From positions 310,001-374,000 of the forward strand of contig NC_063018.1 of assembly GCF_020509005.1 (NCBI RefSeq): a DNA stretch of 64,000 nt. The letters are read 5' to 3'. A program made the translations under genes and the position numbers. The stretch comes from Fulvia fulva. Taxonomy: Eukaryota; Ascomycota; Dothideomycetes; Mycosphaerellales; Mycosphaerellaceae. The notes beneath the pieces were generated by a model. That model worked only from the letters and a program-made list of their open reading frames with translations, had not been told where the DNA came from and made no database searches. Position 1 is the first letter of the stretch; each line of letters starts with the position of its first letter. Shown one piece after another: positions 10,988 through 20,914 of the stretch.

Positions 10988-11825
10988 ATGATCCCTCCAT
11001 ACACTGCCATTTTGGCGTTAGCCAGCACGACCCTTGCCGCACCAACGTTGTCTGCACGCGAGAACTTCGATGAGTCCTGGGATGACCCATTCATCCCAGA
11101 GCCGATCAGCTTCGAGATCCGGAACGCCGGCGCTCAATGCGACTACCAGCTTGTATACGAGCGTTTCTCAGTAGACAACCGGTACTCCATCGACTACATC
11201 GCAGAATATGCCGATGGAAGCCAGTACGTGCGCACGGTAGCCAAATCATGCTCGAAGAACTGACAGTCTGCAGGACAAAAGTGAACGGACTTTCCGGAAC
11301 ATTGGCGAGAGACAAGCTCTGGCTTGTAGACGGCCTGGAAGAAGATCGAGCATTTCAAGTCGTGTTCTTCCAGGACATCTGCAGTTCAGGCACGGCACCA
11401 AGCTCCTTCCGCGTCAACGCCAGACTAAAAGGCGGCTTTACCTATGAGAAGTAAGATCCTTCATATTGTGCTGTAAGGACTTCGCTGACATGAGTCGCAG
11501 CAACTGGACATCTGACAGCTTCGACATCACCGAAGGCAGCCTCCCAGGCAACCCCCAGAACGTCCAAATCTCGTCCGCGGAAGACAGCAGCACGGTGTCT
11601 TGGGATGCTGTGCAAGGTGCCAGTGGCTACGTCGCCATTGTCCGATGGCTTGTTGATTCTGAGCTGGGACCAGACTCGATTCCGTTCGTGTGGGCTCGTG
11701 AAGTCGGAGCGGATGCCACGTCGTTCACGTATGATCGTGATTTCACGTCTGCGTCGGTGGTTGCGATTGGAGACAATGTGGCTTTCACGCCGTTGGATGT
11801 CGCGTATGATGTGACTCCATCATGA
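10988..11825 (+). CDS. Small secreted protein with FnIII-like C-terminus
   Basis: Three exons, 10988-11223, 11274-11450 and 11501-11825, give about 245 aa. Both introns are 50 nt (GTACGT...CTGAC...CTGCAG and GTAAGA...CTGAC...CGCAG), and both junctions restore frame. Residues 1-18 form a signal peptide (MIPPYTAILALASTTLAA), followed by PTLSAR. The mature part has few cysteines: one in AQCDYQ and one in QDICSSG, a possible single disulfide. The last 90 residues (QNVQISSAEDSSTVSWDAV..ASGYVAIVRW) have the alternating strand pattern and Trp/Tyr positions of a fibronectin type III-like sandwich; this is a pattern call only. A TATA box lies 53 bp upstream. No catalytic motif is visible. It could be a cell-wall, adhesion or effector-type protein; I do not recognise a family. 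Confidence 0.8.
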
Positions 11826-12271
11826 ATATTGGCTTACCTAGATGATGATCGCTATGCAGCCCGTAGACAAGGCAATTCAAAAGACTGGTCTAGAAGGATT
11901 GAAACATCCGTACTCCTATCCTTTCGACTTCTTCAAAGATGGAATGATCTCAGTGTCGTGCCTTGGCGACGAGAGTCATCGATCGATCCGCAATAGATAG
12001 CACAAGACCATATCATATGTTTCGAGACGAGATGAGATAGTTTGAATATGCTGGCTGGTCGTGATGATGTTTGATGGAGGCAGCAGAATTGTTGTTCTCG
12101 TGAACCACAGTCTCAAACTTGGAAAGGAGGACGCGGCCAGCGCGGCCGAACTCGTGCGAGATCCCTGCTAACGCCGACGGAGAAACACTCAGCTCGACCT
12201 ACGCGAGTCCGACATGAGGATGAACCACAAGGCAGCCAAATAACGAGCACAGTAAAGAAACAGCTGTAGCA
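11826..12271. other. Intergenic region
   Basis: This stretch holds the 3' region of the secreted-protein gene and the promoter of the next gene. It contains copy B (about 12073-12165) of the dispersed repeat also found at about 9842-9925. No gene was seen. Confidence 0.4.
12073..12165. repeat. Short dispersed direct repeat, copy B
   Basis: This is the counterpart of the repeat at about 9842-9925, in the same orientation. The GGAGGCAGCAGAATTGTTGT and GCGCGGCCGAACTCG blocks are the best conserved parts. Confidence 0.4.
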
Positions 12272-12883
12272 ATGGCGTCTAGTGTATATAACGACGAGAA
12301 AGCTCACCCTTCAGGGAACGTCCAGAACAGCAGCGACAACGACAGCGATACCAGCAGCATAATCACAATCTCAGACATTGACTTTGATCGCTATACCATA
12401 ACGACAGAACAAGACTCCTCAGATACCATGTCCATCGCAACAGAGCTGCCAACCTACAGCTCCGTCGCTCCTCAAGACATTCCTGTTTCTGAGAAGCAGG
12501 ATCACAGCCCGTCTCCAGCAGGACCATGCAAAAACCACACCCCATCTCAAACGCCAGCCATCGACAAACACCTCCAGAATCCCATCAACAGAACATATCT
12601 CCTGACGCTCAGCGAGGCAATCGCAGATCTGGCTGATGACAATCACTGCACCAAATGTACAGCCGATACTGTAGTTCGGACCCTGGCAGCTGTTACTAGA
12701 GACTTGAAGGCGGCGAAGCAGAGTGGCAGCATGTCAAAGGAGAAGAAGAAAGCTATGAAAAGAGAGTTCAAGGCTTTGGGAAAGGGGATGAAGCAGGATT
12801 TCAAGGGGATGAAACAGGAGTTGAAGGCTGTGCAGAAGGGGTTGAAGGATGAGGAGAGGGCGCTGAGGAGTATAGGGGTTTGA
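12272..12883 (+). CDS. Hypothetical charged protein, 203 aa
   Basis: A single exon starts at the first ATG (MASSVYNDEKAH). The N-terminal half is Ser/Asp/Thr-rich and disordered. A central segment (about residues 105-145) is helical, with one CTKC pair. The C-terminal 50 residues are a strongly basic amphipathic repeat built on (K/G)xxKxxxK(A/G/D), such as KALGKGMKQDFKGMKQELK, and predicted to be a long helix or coiled coil. No family is recognised. The basic helix could bind acidic membranes or nucleic acid, but nothing in the sequence decides this. Confidence 0.6.
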   Translation: MASSVYNDEKAHPSGNVQNSSDNDSDTSSIITISDIDFDRYTITTEQDSSDTMSIATELPTYSSVAPQDIPVSEKQDHSPSPAGPCKNHTPSQTPAIDKHLQNPINRTYLLTLSEAIADLADDNHCTKCTADTVVRTLAAVTRDLKAAKQSGSMSKEKKKAMKREFKALGKGMKQDFKGMKQELKAVQKGLKDEERALRSIGV

Positions 12884-14323
12884 TGGAGACTTCAACAAAG
12901 GTGAAGACAGGCAATGTTGCGGCGTCGTCCCGAGATGGGGCAAATGAGACTCACAAGTCTGCCAATTTCTTTACAATACTTCTTCGAGCGCTTCATGGTG
13001 GCTGTCCTTGGTCCAAGTACAGTATTTTCGTCAAACGTCTCTGTGAATTGTCCTGCTGATCAGGTCTTTCTTCTGGTCGACCACGTCGGCTATAGCCAAT
13101 GCCGTACCTCCAGAAGCGAGCTCTCCCAACTCTTGTAAGCAGATCCCGCTGGAGACAGGCTTATCGGTATAGACCCAGGCCAGATGAAGTAAGCACATAC
13201 ACGGAGGGACTGGTTGCTTCTCGGACGGGTCCAAGAGAGCTGTGCCTGACGACACCACGTGCGCGCGGTAACTTGGCGCGAAGCATTAGCCGACCAGCAA
13301 TGTGCAGTGTAAGCGACGGTACCAGAACCAGGGTACCAGACCGCTAATTTTCATCAATCTTCCCGGCAGTGGTCGGCAGCTGCACATCATTTGGTTTCTG
13401 CAGGGTAGAGGAGCCGAGACGTGAGATTTAGGTCATGCATGACGCCCACTGACAATGCTCGCTCAGGACCTCCGTCTGCGGCGAGAACCGGTTGAATGCA
13501 GTGTTGCATTTTCTTTGTGAAGATGAGAGCAGGATGTGCTCAGAGTCTGTTGTGGTGCCCACTTGTTGTGTGGTGGTAGTTCGGAAAGACTGTCGAGGAA
13601 TTACACTTTGGCCTAGAGAGAGCGTCATAGCCCGAAAAGCAGGGTCATGCGGTAAGCGTGCATCCAGACTCGGGACTCTCGACTGCTGTCCCGCGACCAG
13701 ATGGTGAACGTAGGTGGCCTTTTGCCGTGCTGCGGAACAGCAGCTGTGCAGGCGTGAAGGGTGTGTTCTGCGTTGCGCCTATCATCAGTGTACCCTGTCA
13801 CTCCTGTGTATACCCATCTCGAACACAACAAACTGCATAGATTCACAAGCTGGAGGTGAAGATTGGCGGTCTTGGTCTTGCACGTTTTAAGCACGATCCA
13901 AAAGACGTCATTAGCAGCGTGGAAAGACCCCTGGAAAATCAGCTACCACTGTGCACCTTCACTCACGCGACTCACCAACACGCCGCCCGGTCCTGGATTC
14001 CCTGCGAGTTGCGCAGCTTGCCACCCTCTCAGCCTCACCTACACAAAGAAACACACCACCGGACCGCCCTCTATCGTCGTCCTCGCCGCCCATCGTTGCC
14101 CTACACATACATTCCAGTCGCTGACGTCACACCACCAAACCGCAGCCACCCACGCCCTAGCCCATTCTCGCTCGCACCTCGACCATGGACAACCAGAATA
14201 GACGATATGGTAGCATGCGCACCTGAGCGGCCTGAGGCGCGTGCGACGTCCTACACACATAATCCATCTCACCACACACATACCTCGTGTCGCCGCCGCC
14301 ACATACAGACCCACCTCACCGCC
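12884..14323. other. Intergenic region and long 5' leader of the phosphatase gene
   Basis: No exon could be supported between 12884 and about 13855. From 13856 the phosphatase frame is open but begins with a non-ATG codon. The C-rich, CAC-repeat stretch before 14324 looks like a 5' UTR. An in-frame ATG near 14207 (MVACAPERP) is an alternative start. Confidence 0.45.
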
Positions 14324-16906
14324 ATGACCGAGACCGCCATGGCCACCTCGCCGCGACATCACTCGCAGCAGTCCCGCTCCCAGCAGCGCCCGAGCACCAC
14401 CCCCTCGCAACCTCCCGCTATGACACCCTTCCTATCACCGAGGCGACCAAGCCCCCAACGACGATCGAATGGCCAGTCCACCCCGTCGCCGAGCTACTTT
14501 GGCTTCCAGGTCGACGGGAGCTCGATGCTGAGCGACTCACCACAACATGCCAAAAGCAACTGGAGTCCGCCCTCTAGTACCGTACGGTCCACAGCGGCAA
14601 TGTCGCCCAGTGTGGTCCCGCTGGATCAGCGACCCGAGTTCGAGGCCTTCCGCAGGCAGTCGGAGGGCAAGTCGTTCGCTTTAGGCCGTCTGAACAACTT
14701 CAAGATGAGTCCGCCTAGCATCAGGCCCAAACAAGGTCGGTCGAGCAGTGGACAGTCGCAACAGTCGCCGAAACAACAGACACAGCCCAGAGACATACCA
14801 TCCGCATCACATCGTGCGGCACTGGACCCATCGACCGCAGAGCTCTCGAGGTCGCCAAAGCGCGTGCTGTCGCCAGGATCGACTACGGAGGCCAACCGAA
14901 AAGGGTCGCCTCCTCTGGACCTGAACTCAGCTGAGGCTAGAGAAAACAAGGCCGAGTATGACAGTCAACCTCGATTTAAGCTACCTCTCGGTGCGCTGAA
15001 TGGATCATACAATGCGCAGAAGGCACGAGCAGAGACACTGCCAGCGACCAAAGATACTGACTCCCAAGTGTTCGCCACGCCACAGCATGTCATGACTCTC
15101 ATCAATTCGAAAGGAGACGATATTCTGCTTCTGGATCTTCGGGTATCAACTCAGTATGCCATGTCACATATCAGCGGCGCACTCAACTTGTGCATACCAA
15201 CAACATTGTTGAAGCGACCATCCTTCAACGTGCAGAAATTGGCCGATACATTTAAGGATAACGAGCAACGAAGCCGGTTTGAGAATTGGCAAAACAGCAG
15301 CTATATCATCGTATATGACTCAAGCTCGGCCGTGATGAAAGACGCCACGGTATGCTTGAATACTATCAAGAAGTTCCGGTCCGAAGGCTACGAAGGCAGC
15401 TTGTACATTATCCGTGGCGGCTTCAGCGAATTCGCTAAGCGCTTTCCACAGTACATCGAGGATGGTGTGGACGCGAACTCGACAGCTGGTGTTGAGGGCG
15501 ATGGACCAGAAGTCGCGCCCGTAGTCGGTGGGTGCCCAATGCCAGGTACTGACAAGCCGGCGAACCCTTTCTTCGGAAATATCCGACAGAACATGGACCT
15601 CATCGGTGGCGTTGGCCAAATGGCGCTTAAGCATCCGGCCAAGGAGACCAGATCCGCCGAGAATGAATACCCATCCTGGCTGAAAGACGCTGCAAACGAA
15701 CGTGATCAGGGCAAGAAGGTCTCCAACAAGTTCGAAGCTATCGAGAGGCGGGAGAAGAAGCGCATGGAGGACGCTCTATCAGGGAAAGTGTCCTGGGGTG
15801 CTACGCCAAAGACGCCGTCCGTACAAGAAAAGGTTCAGATCGCAGGTCTTGAGAAGGGCAACAAGAACAGGTACAACAATATCTGGCCGTTCGAGCACTC
15901 TCGTGTCAGACTGCAAAACGTGCCCAGTCACGGGTGCGACTATTTCAATGCCAATCACATCAAGGCTACTTGGAGCAATAAGCGATACATTTCGACGCAA
16001 GCACCTATACCCGCCACCTTCAACGACTTCTGGAATGTTGTCTGGCAACAGGATGTCCGAGTTATAGTCATGCTTACTGCAGAGAAGGAAGGCGCGCAAG
16101 TGAAAGCGCACAACTACTGGGACCAAAAGCGATACGGACCATTACACATTGACTTTCTGTCGGAGAAGCGTGCATCGCTCGAGCCTGAGCGCATTCACAA
16201 GCACCAAAAGCGGCCTTCTGCAATGAAACGCCACTCTACACAGTCAAAAAACCCGCAAGTGCCACTGGCGCCGGTGGACTCCAAGGAAGATAAGTCTGGT
16301 GAGCAGCCATACGTGACTGTCCGGAAGTTCACAGTCAGTCACGATAAGTTTCCCTTCGAGCCCATGCGTGAGATCACACAACTTCAGTACTCGAGCTGGC
16401 CAGATTTCGGCGCTCCGGCACATCCTGCGCACCTACTTGGCTTGGTAGAGCAATGCGATGCAGTGGTACGAACAACTACGAGAAAACAACCCGCCGAGCC
16501 CGAACCAACCAGCGTGAGACCTATATTGGTGCATTGCAGTGCTGGATGCGGCCGGACAGGAACATTTTGTACTGTCGATTCCGTCATCGACATGCTCAAG
16601 CGCCAACGCATCTCCCGTGACAAGCGCGATACATTGCCCATGGACATCGATAAGAAGAGCCCGCCACGAACTTTTAAGGAGAGTGGTGGTGACTTCTTCG
16701 CATCGCACTTCCGCGAGAGCGATGATAGCCTCGATGGAGACTGGGTACTGAGAGACGACCACGACTTGGTCGAGAAGACTGTCGAAGACTTCCGACATCA
16801 GAGATTGAGCATGGTGCAGAGCTTGAGGCAGTACGTGCTGTGCTATGAAAGTGTGATGGAATGGATTGTGGAGCAGAGGCTCGAAGCCAAAGAAAGGTCA
16901 GGGTAG
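14324..16906 (+). CDS. Rhodanese-like/protein tyrosine phosphatase (Pyp/Ptp2-3 type)
   Basis: The single-exon gene encodes about 860 aa from ATG 14324 (GCCATG context). The first 240 residues are disordered and Ser/Pro/Gln-rich with SP/TP sites. Residues about 255-385 form a rhodanese-like (CDC25-type) domain (ILLLDLRVSTQYAMSHI.GALN). Its active loop reads IVYDSSSA, with no cysteine, so it is probably a binding domain. The PTP domain follows: NRYNNIWPFEHSRV, HIKATWSNKRYISTQAP, the WPD loop (W692-P-D694) and the signature HCSAGCGRTG with catalytic C738 and R744. All key catalytic residues are present. The rhodanese-then-PTP order is that of fission yeast Pyp1/Pyp2 and budding yeast Ptp2/Ptp3, which dephosphorylate stress and pheromone MAP kinases. 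MAP kinase as substrate is inferred from this architecture. Confidence 0.92.
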   Translation: MTETAMATSPRHHSQQSRSQQRPSTTPSQPPAMTPFLSPRRPSPQRRSNGQSTPSPSYFGFQVDGSSMLSDSPQHAKSNWSPPSSTVRSTAAMSPSVVPLDQRPEFEAFRRQSEGKSFALGRLNNFKMSPPSIRPKQGRSSSGQSQQSPKQQTQPRDIPSASHRAALDPSTAELSRSPKRVLSPGSTTEANRKGSPPLDLNSAEARENKAEYDSQPRFKLPLGALNGSYNAQKARAETLPATKDTDSQVFATPQHVMTLINSKGDDILLLDLRVSTQYAMSHISGALNLCIPTTLLKRPSFNVQKLADTFKDNEQRSRFENWQNSSYIIVYDSSSAVMKDATVCLNTIKKFRSEGYEGSLYIIRGGFSEFAKRFPQYIEDGVDANSTAGVEGDGPEVAPVVGGCPMPGTDKPANPFFGNIRQNMDLIGGVGQMALKHPAKETRSAENEYPSWLKDAANERDQGKKVSNKFEAIERREKKRMEDALSGKVSWGATPKTPSVQEKVQIAGLEKGNKNRYNNIWPFEHSRVRLQNVPSHGCDYFNANHIKATWSNKRYISTQAPIPATFNDFWNVVWQQDVRVIVMLTAEKEGAQVKAHNYWDQKRYGPLHIDFLSEKRASLEPERIHKHQKRPSAMKRHSTQSKNPQVPLAPVDSKEDKSGEQPYVTVRKFTVSHDKFPFEPMREITQLQYSSWPDFGAPAHPAHLLGLVEQCDAVVRTTTRKQPAEPEPTSVRPILVHCSAGCGRTGTFCTVDSVIDMLKRQRISRDKRDTLPMDIDKKSPPRTFKESGGDFFASHFRESDDSLDGDWVLRDDHDLVEKTVEDFRHQRLSMVQSLRQYVLCYESVMEWIVEQRLEAKERSG

Positions 16907-17459
16907 GAATTGCCATTCTTATGAAGCGATTGGTGTTGCGGTTGTGTTCTGGGATATCATCCTGGCGGATGAGCATGTGCATTGGGATCGATGGGTTTGG
17001 TGTTTTCAGGGCCTGGTGGTCGTGTGGTAGATCATTACAGCTTTTTCTCGGACCTGTGGATATATGGTACAATGCATAGCGTGCTATCATGGGCAGGTTC
17101 GGACTTGGCCATTTGTCATCGCCTGGAAGGTCATGTCTCGGATCTGAGGTGTGCGTCTGCAGGGCAGAATCTAATCTCCAGGTTGATATGCAGGTCATCA
17201 TCCCGAGGGAGCACAAGTCGGTGCTTGGCAACGACTTCACGTCATGGTCGTCGCTGACCTCAGCTTTTGGGCTACATCTGGGAAGAACAACACCCTGACA
17301 CCAACCCGAGTTTCCTTTGCAATATTCACGCAAGGCTGACCACTACCTCTTCAGCTCCACAATCATCGAAATAACATTCACACTCACAAGCTAAAACCCG
17401 AACAAGCTGGCCATCATCTACCACAAGCGAACCATCAACTCGCCACCTTCAATACCAAG
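16907..17459. other. Intergenic region
   Basis: This stretch is the 3' UTR of the phosphatase gene followed by the promoter/leader of the cupin gene. The leader just before ATG 17460 is CAC/AAC-rich, a common fungal 5' UTR composition. No other gene was seen. Confidence 0.45.
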
Positions 17460-18069
17460 ATGTTCAACCTCATCCCCATCATCCTCTATTTGACCGGTAC
17501 TCTCGCAACACCGACCTCCTCACACCCGTCAAACTCAGCTCCACACCTCGAGAAATCTCACGCTCGACCAATCGAAACTTACACCGCTCGAGAAGTCATC
17601 ACAAAGTTAAACTTAACTGCCAACCCCGAGGGCGGATACTTGGTTCAGAGCTTTGAAGACCCCCTCAAATCCTCCAACCGCTCCGTCAGCACAGCAATCT
17701 ACTACCTCCTCGAAGGCTCCACAGGAGACAGCTTATGGCACAAAGTCGACGCGGCAGAAGTGTGGCATTACTACGCTGGCGCGCCATTGACGCTCTCGCT
17801 GAGTTGGGATAACGGGACGGCGACGAGATATGCGTGTCTAGGACAGGAGATTTTCGAGGGGCAACGTCCGCAGGTAGTGGTGGGGAGGGATGAGTGGCAG
17901 AGGGCGAGGAGTGAGGGGGAGTGGACGCTTGTTGGGACTACTGGTGAGTGGAGTTTATGTGTGAGGGGTGGGAGGGGTTGGGTTGCTAACATGGAGGCTA
18001 GTTGCGCCGGGGTTTACGGAGAGTGGGACTGTGATTAGGGAGGCTGGGTGGGAGCCTTGGGGAGCTTGA
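17460..18069 (+). CDS. Secreted cupin-5 (DUF985) protein
   Basis: Two exons, 17460-17943 and 18002-18069, give about 183 aa. The 58 nt intron (GTGAGT...CTAAC...GCTAG) is required: without it the frame loses the family C-terminus, whereas splicing gives LVGTTVAPGFTESGTV. An N-terminal hydrophobic stretch (MFNLIPIILYLTGTLA) looks like a signal peptide. The cupin core contains NPEGGYLVQSF, AIYYLLEG, the histidine-bearing LWHKVDAAEVWHYYAGAPL, and the closing VAPGF. These match the YML079w-like cupin_5 fold, a beta-barrel of unknown biochemical function. It converges with the next gene (291 nt apart). Secretion is somewhat unusual for this family and is inferred only from the leader. Confidence 0.85.
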
Positions 18070-18360
18070 GTATGAGTTGCTAGAGTGGGAGGAATGCTCA
18101 TGAGCGAGTCATTATGATACAGGAATATTATAGAGAGCAACAACGTCAAATGAATGTTTTCTGACCTAGCCATCTTCGCATGAAGGCAGCAGTTCTCCAC
18201 AGGCATGCTCCAACACCAGCTCGTACGAATCCAGAGAAACGTCTGCGAATGCACCCACCGGCCAGCACGTACGCCCAACTAGCGACCTCTCAGGCCTAGA
18301 GTAGCCGGCATCTGTACGGACACCTCAATAACCCTCTTCGCCACCCTCAACCAGAACTGG

Positions 18361-19431
18361 TCAATACCGCGTCCCACGCCGAATCTTCCGCGGCCCAGGA
18401 GTCCCAGGCACTGAACGCGAGACCGGGTCGTACATTGCACGCGGTGGCGTGAAGGACAGTTCATCAGCGAAGCCCTCTATCGACTCTGTAGACCCGGACC
18501 CGTCATCCAGGTCGTTTGGCTGGTCGTCGCGCAGCTCGATCAGCGCGAGGTCGACAAGCTTGGCATAGGTGCCAACATGCTCGAACTCTTCGAGTGTCTC
18601 CATCTCGCGCACTCGCGCGATGATTGCATCAGTGTCGTCATCGAGGCTGGCCTTTTTGAGAACGAGGTATTCGATATCGTCGTCGTCTTCTCCTTCTCCT
18701 TCCCCCTTTTCTGCGGGAAAGGCTCGAAGATCAAAGAGTCTCTGCAAGTCCGCTCCTTGGGCCTCGAGGTTACGCGAACTTGGTGCTGAGGGAACAGCTT
18801 CAGACTCGTCCGGGGGTTTGGGCACTTCAATGACCATATAGTTGGCCAGGGTTGTGTACAACACGTCTTTCAGCTGATCAAGAGCCTCCTCGACACCATC
18901 GTGCTCGCGATCACGCTCGAGAATGTTGGCAGCTGTTCGCAGTAGGCGCCATGCATCTCTAACGCTTTCCGAGGCATCTGGACGTGCCGAACTCTCCGCG
19001 GACACTCCCTTTGGAGCCTCGTCAGGCTCGACATCCGGCGTCGCTCCTTCCCGGCTACCTGGTCTGTCGGATCCAGGCGACTTCTCTCCTGGACTATCCT
19101 GTGAAGATTTAGGCGAAGCGGATCTGCTTGGCGGAAGGTCGTTCGGCTTGTCTAGAGGTCCTTTGCCGTGACGCTCATACTTCTCCTTCAGCCAGTCCTG
19201 GAGTTCTGGCAGTTTTCCACTTCTGCCTTTCCTGCCGAAGTACGTGCACCATCTTCGCGCCTGGTCATAGTTGATGTCGTCGAACGTGCCAATGTACTGC
19301 TGCAGATCTAGTGGAGCAGAGGAAGTTTCCACTTGTGCTGACTTCTTGCCCTTGGTGGTCTTGGGAGTTGGTGCTGGTTTGGTGCGCTTGGCAGGTGGCT
19401 GCCTGCCAGTGGAGGCACGTCTTTTTCCCAT
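18361..19431 (-). CDS. SAP-like array gene A: basic/acidic two-domain protein
   Basis: The frame encodes about 356 aa from MGKRRASTG; the open frame extends upstream to 19605, but the basic start is most like its neighbours. Residues 1-33 are Lys/Arg-rich. Residues about 41-90 form a short helical motif (LDLQQYIGTFDDINYDQARRWC...L.DWLKEKY) that aligns with gene C (20915-21584). A Ser/Pro/Asp-rich linker follows. Next comes a second helical segment (AWRLLRTAANILERDREHDGVEEALDQL), then acidic stretches and an end with PRKIRRGTRY. No Pfam-type family is recognised; the first motif resembles a SAP DNA-binding motif in length and pattern only. It is the last gene of a five-gene head-to-tail array, with 368 nt separating it from gene B. 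Confidence 0.7.
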   Translation of the reverse strand: MGKRRASTGRQPPAKRTKPAPTPKTTKGKKSAQVETSSAPLDLQQYIGTFDDINYDQARRWCTYFGRKGRSGKLPELQDWLKEKYERHGKGPLDKPNDLPPSRSASPKSSQDSPGEKSPGSDRPGSREGATPDVEPDEAPKGVSAESSARPDASESVRDAWRLLRTAANILERDREHDGVEEALDQLKDVLYTTLANYMVIEVPKPPDESEAVPSAPSSRNLEAQGADLQRLFDLRAFPAEKGEGEGEDDDDIEYLVLKKASLDDDTDAIIARVREMETLEEFEHVGTYAKLVDLALIELRDDQPNDLDDGSGSTESIEGFADELSFTPPRAMYDPVSRSVPGTPGPRKIRRGTRY

Positions 19432-19799
19432 CTTATTAACAGCCTTTCCTTCTGATTGAATGGAGATGTTGCGAAGGGGAAGGACTTTGGTAACATTCAG
19501 CAAGAACAGCATGATGCTCAGACATGCAGCCTGCTTTCTGAGACATTGCTCGCCGCTTTGTCTGGTGTCCGCATGCGGCGAGCAGGAGTCCAGCATCAAC
19601 AACAATGAACTTTCTGCGTCATAATGCAGCCATCTTGAAGTCAGTCAGCGACGAGACAGTGGAGTCATGAAATCCTGTTGACAAAGCATGGGTCATGAAT
19701 GACCGGAAGGAAACGTGGACGACGGTTTGTTCACGGTGTGCGTGAGACTAGTCGGTCCATGGTAATACCATTCTACGAAAGACCCCTCAAGAGGTCTAC
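19432..19799. other. Spacer between array genes A and B
   Basis: This 368 nt stretch should hold the promoter of gene A and the 3' end of gene B. The reading frame of gene A stays open to 19605 without a better start. No other feature was seen. Confidence 0.35.
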
Positions 19800-20636
19800 T
19801 CAGGTCTCAATCAACTCGTAGAGCTCGTCGAGATCTTCGTCATCGAACTTATCGTTACTGGGAATAGAAATGATCTCCTGCTCTTCCTGATCATCCTCCT
19901 CCGGCCCATCTACTTCTTCCTCCTCTCCTTCTCCTGTCGGCGCTTCTCCCTCATCATCGACTTCCTCAATGCTTCGAGGCGGTATCACAGGCGAGTTACT
20001 CAACGGATCGGCACCCACAGAGCCAAATCGCCCAGCCTGTATCCTCAGACTTGAACGTCTCGGTGGTGAAGGCGCGTCCAGGTCAACAGAGCCATAGCGA
20101 GCACCACCAGTAAGAGGCAGACGACGACCAGGATCTCCGGCTGACGATGTTCGCCTTTTTGGGAAGGCTTTTAGTGGTGGATAGGTCAGCGCTAGGCGAT
20201 CCAACTCTCTGTCAGCACGGCCCAGTATATTGATGATGCTGTCAAGACGATCGTCCTCTTCGGCCGACAACCAGCCAGCGATGTCCATCACCTGACCCTG
20301 CAATAGTCTGAGCCTCACGGGATCGATGCGAGGTATGGTCCGGAAGTGTGCGGGTCTAGCAGTGGATTTTGCCGCTGAGGACTTGCTCACTCGTGCTCCG
20401 CTCTTGGTCTGTTGTGGAGCGCTGGAGTTCTTCTTATCATCTTGCTCGAGAGCTTCGATGAGATTGGCCTTGTTGATCTTCGCTGGCCTGGGCACACCAC
20501 GTCTCCCGAGCTCTCCAACGAGGTCCTCATTTTTCTTGCCCTGGTAGTCGCCCGCAGCAATGTCCTGGGCATCCACCTGTGTTTTCGCAGTCGTACGGGT
20601 AGCTTGTGGTGCTGGATTGTTCTTGGTTCTGGTCAT
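19800..20636 (-). CDS. SAP-like array gene B: basic/acidic two-domain protein
   Basis: The frame encodes about 278 aa from MTRTKNNPAP. Residues about 30-67 form a SAP-like motif (GDYQGKKNEDLVGELGRRGVPRP...KANLIEALEQDD), with the typical L..L...G.P....K..L...L pattern. Residues about 115-165 form the second helical segment shared with genes A and C (RLRLLQGQVMDIAGWLSAEEDDRLDSI). The C-terminus is a dense Glu/Asp run followed by EIISIPSNDKF, which looks like a SUMO-interacting motif next to acidic residues. SAP motifs bind AT-rich DNA in chromatin proteins; transfer of that role here is inference. It is spaced 278 nt from gene C. Confidence 0.72.
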   Translation of the reverse strand: MTRTKNNPAPQATRTTAKTQVDAQDIAAGDYQGKKNEDLVGELGRRGVPRPAKINKANLIEALEQDDKKNSSAPQQTKSGARVSKSSAAKSTARPAHFRTIPRIDPVRLRLLQGQVMDIAGWLSAEEDDRLDSIINILGRADRELDRLALTYPPLKAFPKRRTSSAGDPGRRLPLTGGARYGSVDLDAPSPPRRSSLRIQAGRFGSVGADPLSNSPVIPPRSIEEVDDEGEAPTGEGEEEEVDGPEEDDQEEQEIISIPSNDKFDDEDLDELYELIET

Positions 20637-20914
20637 CTTCACGACTAACCCGAGGCTGGTGCGGTTCAAGCTGTCTTTCTTCAACTTGGCATGTCATTTC
20701 TCGATGGGTGCTTTTCCCCAGCGAAAGATTTTGTGGTTCCTTTGTTCGAACCATCACCGCACCTGAAAGACCGCATCCGGACACCTGCACAGACTATAGT
20801 TCCATGACGCACAAGGAATGACGCACCACCGAGAAAGGTGACGTTTCAATTCGGCAGATCATTGGTGTCTCTGCAACAGACTATCTCACTATATACATGT
20901 AGCAGCTATGCGAC

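Noticed and set aside
16674..17333. Minus-strand frame of 219 codons
   Set aside because: It overlaps the 3' end of the phosphatase gene and its flank, has no motif and begins inside strong coding sequence on the other strand.
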